24,814 nucleotides of DNA from Mogibacterium sp. (GTDB lineage: Bacteria > Bacillota > Clostridia > Peptostreptococcales > Anaerovoracaceae). Below are positions 20,669-24,814 of this stretch, in pieces. Positions within the stretch are counted from its first letter, which is position 1; every line of letters starts with the position of its first letter. The stretch covers positions 4,208 to 29,021 of the forward strand of contig JABUTC010000002.1 of NCBI GenBank assembly GCA_021442505.1. The letters run 5' to 3'. The notes beneath the pieces were generated by a model, which did not search any database, had not been told where the DNA came from, and saw only the letters and a program-made list of their open reading frames with translations. The position numbers and the translations under genes are program-made.

Positions 20669-22609
20669 CTATCTCAGTTTGCGTCTTGCGGCTATAAATC
20701 CATATATCACAAGCCCGATAATCGACATTATTCCAAGTGCAGAATACATAAGAAGAAAGGCCCTGTTCTCGTCTCCTGTATCGGGAATGCTTGTCTTGTG
20801 ATCCCTGCACTCCAGACTCACTATATTATCCTCTGCATTTTCGTCAGCCGCCGCAAGAAAACCTCTCAACTTTGTCTCGGGCGTGCCCACTGTAAAATGC
20901 TGTGTTCTTCCGTCGACATCGTATCCCTCGGGTGCTTTTACCTCTTTAAAAGTATAGCTCCCTTTAGGCAGGTTCTTTGCTACAGCCCTGCCATCCTCGC
21001 CGGACTGAATGCGAAGGCTGTTTCCCTCCACGTCATTTATTTCGAAAATCGCACCCTGCAGGGTGTCGCCTGTCTCTGCGTCATACTTCGTTATGATGAG
21101 TTCTGTTTCCTCCGGTTCATTCACATTGCTCACGGTGTACTTAAGCTCGAGCTTGTCTGCGTCAGGAACAAGGCTGTATGTTTTTACCTCCGGGTCAAGC
21201 ATGAATCCGCTCGGAGCCTTGCTCTCAAAAATCGAATATCTTCCAGGCGGAAGATTTCCCGCCTCGGCACAGCCGTTCTCATCGGTTATGAGGACTGCTA
21301 CAGTTTCGCCGTTTTTGTATTTAACTTTATGTCCTCCCCAGTCAAGAATATCCTCTGCAGCGATGATTTTGAACTGCGCATCCTTGAGACCTGAGAGACG
21401 CTCCTCGAGGTTGCCGTCCTTCAGCGTAAACCTGCGTCCCTTCTTGTCGAGCTTGATTGTCACAAGCTGCTTCCTGTTGGAAAAAGTCAGTTCCTCAACA
21501 TCCTTCTCGCCGGTGATTTCGAGAGTCTGCACCTCGTCGCTGAGGCAGTATGCGTGCGGTGCCTGTATCTCAGTCACTGAATACTTCTTTCCGCACTTCA
21601 GAACCTCCGAAACATTCAGCTCTCCGTTCGCATCTACCTCGTACTCACTGTCAGCGACCGGATTGCCGTTATCGTCAATCTCGATCAGGCGGAATTTTGC
21701 CCCCGTAAGACGCTCGCCCGTGTCTGCATCTGTTTTGATAATCCTGAGGTCCTTCTTCCACAGCCATCTGACATTAAGCTGCAGATCCTCTGTGACATCC
21801 TCTGCAACATCGAGTCTTGTCAGATCCTGAATCGAAGTATCGCTTGTTGCGAAAATAATAGGCTGAAGTGTTGTGCCTTTTGCCGTAATTACGCTTTCCT
21901 TCTCGTCGCTGTATCTTCCAACCGGTCTCAAATAGAAGCTGAAGCCGACTCCGGATTTGAATTCGCCGCTTCTCTCTTCACCTGTCGCATTGTCGTGCAG
22001 GAGGTATCCTTCAGGCACGTTAATCGTCAGCGTTCCTGCTCCCGCACCTACAACATTGATGTCTTCGGTTCTCTCTCCGCCAATCGCCGGGTCATAGTAT
22101 GCCTTTACGCCTGTCTTGTCGAATCTGAGATTCGAAGCCGGTGCAGGCTGCGAGTTTACATAGTTTCTGAATTCGATGAGCCCCGGAACGAAATTGTATG
22201 TTCCAAACGGCTGAGCCGTTGTGTATGACTCCGAAAGAAGCAATGAGGTCAATGTTATTCCCTGCTTCAAATCTGCAAAACCCGACCACTGTCCGGGTCC
22301 TTCCCAGCCGTAGTACAGAATCTTGCGTACAGTATCGTTTTTCAATGCGCTCGCAGCGGTCTCGGTTCCTGTTGCCGGACTCTCGTTTGAGTGTTCCATG
22401 CAGAAGGCTGTCCTTCCGTCAATTTCAAAATGTCCTACCCTTACATATCCCTGGCTCGTATATGTTCGCATCTCCTCGATGTAGTTGACCTTCGATGTGT
22501 CAGCCGCACTGACCGCAGTTGTACCCGCAATGAGCTGAAATATGAGTGCGAAAATCAGCGAGCATATAAATAAGGTAGTTAAGGGTCGTTTTCCTGTTGT
22601 TCCTTTCAT
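20669..22609 (-). CDS. Sortase-anchored CnaB/SpaA adhesin or pilin subunit
   Basis: Cell-wall protein, 646 aa. Signal peptide 1-36 (hydrophobic 11-33, cleavage near VSA-AD). Residues 40-160 resemble a thioester-type adhesin domain: C70 in GRTAFCMEH, then ILYYGWEGPGQW (97-108) and TLTSLLLSESYT (119-130). Residues 165-285 are a beta-rich linking domain. Three CnaB/SpaA-type Ig domains follow at about 287-378, 382-497 and 503-602. In the third the expected isopeptide partners are visible, K508 (IITKYD) and E556 (FKEVKAPEGY); likely equivalents are K292/E347 and K386/E462. The sorting signal is IPDTG (608-612), then a membrane helix (617-639) and ARRKLR. The ATG has AGGAGG eight bases upstream. 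No sortase is in the window. Single-subunit adhesin and pilus tip are both possible. Confidence 0.93.
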   Translation of the reverse strand: MKGTTGKRPLTTLFICSLIFALIFQLIAGTTAVSAADTSKVNYIEEMRTYTSQGYVRVGHFEIDGRTAFCMEHSNESPATGTETAASALKNDTVRKILYYGWEGPGQWSGFADLKQGITLTSLLLSESYTTAQPFGTYNFVPGLIEFRNYVNSQPAPASNLRFDKTGVKAYYDPAIGGERTEDINVVGAGAGTLTINVPEGYLLHDNATGEERSGEFKSGVGFSFYLRPVGRYSDEKESVITAKGTTLQPIIFATSDTSIQDLTRLDVAEDVTEDLQLNVRWLWKKDLRIIKTDADTGERLTGAKFRLIEIDDNGNPVADSEYEVDANGELNVSEVLKCGKKYSVTEIQAPHAYCLSDEVQTLEITGEKDVEELTFSNRKQLVTIKLDKKGRRFTLKDGNLEERLSGLKDAQFKIIAAEDILDWGGHKVKYKNGETVAVLITDENGCAEAGNLPPGRYSIFESKAPSGFMLDPEVKTYSLVPDADKLELKYTVSNVNEPEETELIITKYDAETGDTLQGAIFEINDVEGNSLRIQSGEDGRAVAKNLPKGSYTFKEVKAPEGYDVDGRTQHFTVGTPETKLRGFLAAADENAEDNIVSLECRDHKTSIPDTGDENRAFLLMYSALGIMSIIGLVIYGFIAARRKLR

Positions 22610-22668
22610 TAATGCATCCTCCTATACGGAGTGCACACATATTAATAAGTAATAATTTGCTCTTTAAG

Positions 22669-23064
22669 TTAGTTCATCACCTCGCCCGTCTCCTCGTCGA
22701 TCTCCAGCGAGGCCTCTTCCATTGCACCCTGCTCGACAGCCTCTTCGCTCAGTTCACAGGAATCCTCAGGTGCCGGCTGTTCTGCGACTGCCGCTTTGTT
22801 TCCATATCCTCCCGCAGGTGCCTTGCCGTCCAGCCACGAGATAATCATTTCCGCCATTGCTCTTGCCTCGCCCTCATGCAGGGTAATACCCCTCGACATC
22901 TTCTCATGATTCGCATCCCAGTCTCTGATGTCGAACTTCGGCTGTCCTCCATTCCACGAAACCACATTAAGTTCCTTCTTCCATCCGGTAGAAAACTCGT
23001 TCAGCACTCCTATCCGCGCTGTGATTCTGTACTCTACGCCGCTGCTTTTACCGTTATTAATCAT
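22669..23064 (-). CDS. PC4/YdbC-like putative ssDNA-binding protein with acidic tail
   Basis: Start at 23064 gives 131 aa. The frame is open for 29 more codons, but GGAGG is placed directly before this ATG (spacing only three to four bases) and the family begins near here. Residues 9-80 match the PC4/YdbC type by pattern: VEYRITARIGVLNEFSTGWKK, then ELNVVSWNGGQPKFDIRDWD, and SRGITLHEGEARAMAEMI. Such proteins fold as a small beta-sheet plus helix that binds single-stranded DNA or RNA. Residues 90-131 are a low-complexity acidic tail (PAPEDSCELSEEAVEQ, ending EIDEETGEVMN) that is not part of the usual YdbC protein. It lies 59 bases upstream of the adhesin on the same strand with no terminator between, so co-transcription is likely. 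Role unknown. Confidence 0.85.
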   Translation of the reverse strand: MINNGKSSGVEYRITARIGVLNEFSTGWKKELNVVSWNGGQPKFDIRDWDANHEKMSRGITLHEGEARAMAEMIISWLDGKAPAGGYGNKAAVAEQPAPEDSCELSEEAVEQGAMEEASLEIDEETGEVMN

Positions 23065-23326
23065 AATCCTCCTTCCGCCGCCTTCCCGCGAGCTTCCCTT
23101 GTATAGTCGGACGAGCGTCGGGCCAAGAAAGCATACATCAGGTCTTACCAATCATCTGCTTACACCCGGTGCAATCTTGAGCCCGCGACTTCCTATCCGC
23201 ACCATAAGATTAGCTTTTCTGGGCACACTCAAACAAACAGGAACGTCACTTTATCCGACGAAAAAGTCACTTTCGCAGGCCGTATTCCGACGCACAAAAA
23301 AACATTAATTTTTGCCGAAAAAAGTG
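23065..23326. other. Divergent gene-free region with spaced repeats
   Basis: This stretch separates the minus-strand PC4-like gene from pyrC, and with the pyrC promoter and leader (to 23386) the gap is about 320 bases. GTCACTTT occurs twice (23245-23252 and 23266-23273), 21 bases apart, and TCCGACG also twice (23254-23260 and 23286-23292). A promoter for the PC4-like gene must lie here, but no clear sigma-A match was found on the minus strand. No tRNA or gene was recognised. Confidence 0.5.
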
Positions 23327-23355
23327 TTGGCGTGAAGTGGGTGCTGTGCTATAAT
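23327..23355 (+). promoter_or_regulatory. Promoter of pyrC-carB
   Basis: TTGGCG (4 of 6) at 23327-23332 and a perfect TATAAT at 23350-23355 are 17 bases apart. The 5' leader is only about 25 bases, with GGGAGG (23374-23379) before the ATG, too short for a PyrR-type attenuator. A seven-codon frame starting inside the -10 box is not considered a gene. Confidence 0.8.
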
Positions 23356-23386
23356 GCGTAAGGTTAAGAAATAGGGAGGAACGATT

Positions 23387-24589
23387 ATGACAAGGCTCGA
23401 CAATCGAACAAATAAAGTTGCCGAAATGCTCGCGGATTTTCATCCGGAGTTGTCTCCTTCTCTCACCGGCATTATTGCCGATAAATATGTATTATTTCCC
23501 GGTTTTTGTGACGTGCATGTGCACTTCAGAGAACCGGGTTTTTCTTATAAGGAGACTATTAAGAGCGGATCGCTCGCAGCTGCTCACGGCGGATACACAG
23601 CGGTATGTACAATGCCGAACCTGAATCCGGTGCCCGACAGCATGGAACATCTCGAGGCTCAGCAGGCAATCATCGACAGCGATGCTGCTATTCACATTTA
23701 CCCGTATGCGGCTATTACCGTAGCTCAGCAGGGAGAGCAGCTCGCAGATATGGATGCGCTTGCCGGCGGAGCAATTGCTTTTTCCGATGACGGAAGAGGC
23801 GTTCAGACTGAGGAGATGATGCGCGAGGCAATGCTCAAGGCGAAGTCGCTCGGTAAAATGATAGTTGCACACTGCGAGGTTAACGACCTTCTCAGGGGCG
23901 GTTATATCCACGACGGCGTTTATGCAAAAGCTCACGGGCACAGAGGAATCTGCAGCGAGAGTGAGTGGAAGCAGATAGAAAGAGACGTAAGGCTCGCAAA
24001 GGAGACCGGATGTGCGTATCACGTATGCCACATCTCGACAAAGGAGAGCGTCGACATTATCAGAAGGGCGAAAGCCGACGGTGTCGATGTCACATGTGAG
24101 ACCGCTCCGCATTATTTGATTTTCGACGAAAACGATCTTCAGGAAGACGGACGTTTCAAGATGAATCCTCCTCTTCGCGGAACTGAGGACAAGCTGGCTC
24201 TCATCGAGGGCATCAAGGACGGAACAATCGATATGATTGCCACCGACCACGCACCTCACAGCGCTGAGGAGAAGTCGAAGGGACTGGAGAAGAGCGCTTT
24301 TGGAATTGTAGGCATCGAGTCTTCATTCCAACTCCTGTATACGGAGCTCGTGCTCAGGGATGTAATCAGCCTCGACAAGCTCATTGAGCTTCTGGCGATC
24401 AATCCGAGAATTCGTTTCGACATACCACTTGGTAACGATTACACAGTGTGGGACTTAAAATCTGAAGAAACCATTAATCCTGATGAGTTCCTGTCGCAGG
24501 GAAAGGCAACACCTTTTGAGGGAAAAAAGGTTTTCGGAAAGTGCATGCTTACGGTATGCGACGGTAAAGAGGTTTACTCGGCACTGTAG
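23387..24589 (+). CDS. pyrC: Dihydroorotase, class I
   Basis: Zinc amidohydrolase that closes carbamoyl-aspartate to dihydroorotate in de novo pyrimidine synthesis, 400 aa. The metal motif is HVHFREPG with H44, H46 and the substrate arginine R48. Further ligands are D135 or D134 (FSDDGRG), H162 (VAHCE) and H215 (CHIST), and the catalytic region is ATDHAPHS with D287 and H291. Substrate segments MPNLNPVPDS and KMNPPLR are intact. The N terminus is short: the first metal histidine is at 44 rather than about 60, so part of the usual N-terminal beta-sandwich is missing, and the 40 residues present do not show the common LIKNG-type strand. An in-frame stop lies just upstream, so the start is not misplaced. 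carB follows after 88 bases. Confidence 0.96.
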   Translation: MTRLDNRTNKVAEMLADFHPELSPSLTGIIADKYVLFPGFCDVHVHFREPGFSYKETIKSGSLAAAHGGYTAVCTMPNLNPVPDSMEHLEAQQAIIDSDAAIHIYPYAAITVAQQGEQLADMDALAGGAIAFSDDGRGVQTEEMMREAMLKAKSLGKMIVAHCEVNDLLRGGYIHDGVYAKAHGHRGICSESEWKQIERDVRLAKETGCAYHVCHISTKESVDIIRRAKADGVDVTCETAPHYLIFDENDLQEDGRFKMNPPLRGTEDKLALIEGIKDGTIDMIATDHAPHSAEEKSKGLEKSAFGIVGIESSFQLLYTELVLRDVISLDKLIELLAINPRIRFDIPLGNDYTVWDLKSEETINPDEFLSQGKATPFEGKKVFGKCMLTVCDGKEVYSAL

Positions 24590-24677
24590 CATCGCAGCCC
24601 TCTCCGAATGCTGAAGCGACGGAGCGGGCAGTAAATAGTTATTAATTTATTGTTTATATAATATTAAGGAGGGAATT

Positions 24678-24814
24678 ATGGCAAAGAGAACAGATGTAAA
24701 GAAAGTACTTATTATCGGATCAGGTCCTATCGTTATCGGTCAGGCTGCGGAGTTTGACTATGCGGGAACCCAGGCCTGCCTTGCGCTTAAGGAAGAAGGC
24801 TACGTATACGAGAA
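24678..24814 (+). CDS. carB: Carbamoyl-phosphate synthase large subunit, N-terminal part
   Basis: Forty-five codons to the window edge, starting MAKRTDVKKVLIIGSGPIVI. The segment SGPIVIGQAAEFDYAG is the invariant N-terminal nucleotide-binding start of the CarB ATP-grasp unit. The ATG has AAGGAGGG five bases upstream. The enzyme makes carbamoyl phosphate, the first step of pyrimidine (and arginine) synthesis, so the gene fits with pyrC. The usual partner carA does not lie upstream here. No promoter with a usable leader was found in the 88-base gap, so it is probably co-transcribed with pyrC. Confidence 0.97.
   Translation, partial: MAKRTDVKKVLIIGSGPIVIGQAAEFDYAGTQACLALKEEGYVYE

Noticed and set aside
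23160..23206. Possible tRNA 3' end (CCGCACCA) in the divergent gap
   Set aside because: No T-loop consensus and no cloverleaf pairing could be made on either strand.
23492..24259. Long minus-strand open frame antisense to pyrC
   Set aside because: It mirrors codon use of pyrC, has no ribosome binding site and no recognisable domain.
24634..24662. TATAAT just before carB as a separate promoter
   Set aside because: The start would fall in the carB ribosome binding site and there is no -35 match; A/T-rich sequence explains it.
1..24814. CRISPR array, insertion sequence, phage or defence genes
   Set aside because: No regularly spaced repeats, transposase or integrase motifs, or terminal inverted repeats with target duplications were found on reading both strands.

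Overview
The window looks like a chromosomal segment of an anaerobic Gram-positive bacterium of the class Clostridia, possibly near the Anaerovoracaceae/Mogibacterium group; that finer placement is inference only. Supporting signs are strong GGAGG ribosome binding sites before nearly every gene, a zinc-type S14, a cysteine-free S4, a complete S10-spc-alpha ribosomal protein cluster, an SRP RNA gene just upstream of a gene start resembling dnaX, and secreted proteins with sortase-type C termini.

Layout. Positions 1-23 are the first codons of a minus-strand gene resembling dnaX, and 55-195 is a small bacterial SRP RNA with its own promoter. Positions 325-15721 are one long minus-strand run of translation genes. 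In transcription order these are rpsJ-rplC-rplD-rplW-rplB-rpsS-rplV-rpsC-rplP-rpmC-rpsQ-rplN-rplX-rplE-rpsZ-rpsH-rplF-rplR-rpsE-rpmD-rplO-secY-adk-map-infA-rpmJ, followed by rpsM-rpsK-rpsD-rpoA-rplQ and a strong terminator at 277-308. A promoter with a structured leader precedes rpsJ. A second promoter with a structured leader sits between rpmJ and rpsM, so the alpha operon can probably be transcribed separately.

Positions 15722-16603 hold no convincing gene. They contain the rpsJ leader with an attenuator-like hairpin, the rpsJ promoter, a roughly 500-base stretch rich in dyads and repeats, and the terminator of the next gene. Positions 16604-22609 carry accessory minus-strand genes: a secreted protein with a TPATG-type sorting signal (16604-17959), an operon of a membrane protein of unknown function, mtaB and a HINT-type hydrolase (18126-20560), and a large CnaB/SpaA-type adhesin or pilin subunit with an IPDTG anchor (20669-22609). 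A PC4/YdbC-like putative ssDNA-binding protein with an acidic tail (22669-23064) lies just upstream of the adhesin. No sortase gene is in the window.

From 23327 transcription runs the other way: a sigma-A-type promoter drives pyrC (dihydroorotase), followed by the start of carB (carbamoyl-phosphate synthase large subunit), both of de novo pyrimidine synthesis.

No complete unknown multi-gene system is evident. The most interesting material is regulatory: the two ribosomal operon leaders, the dyad cluster at 16060-16480, and a dyad placed exactly between the -35 and -10 boxes of the TPATG surface protein promoter. The cell-surface pair (adhesin and PC4-like protein) is the most interesting protein-level association.
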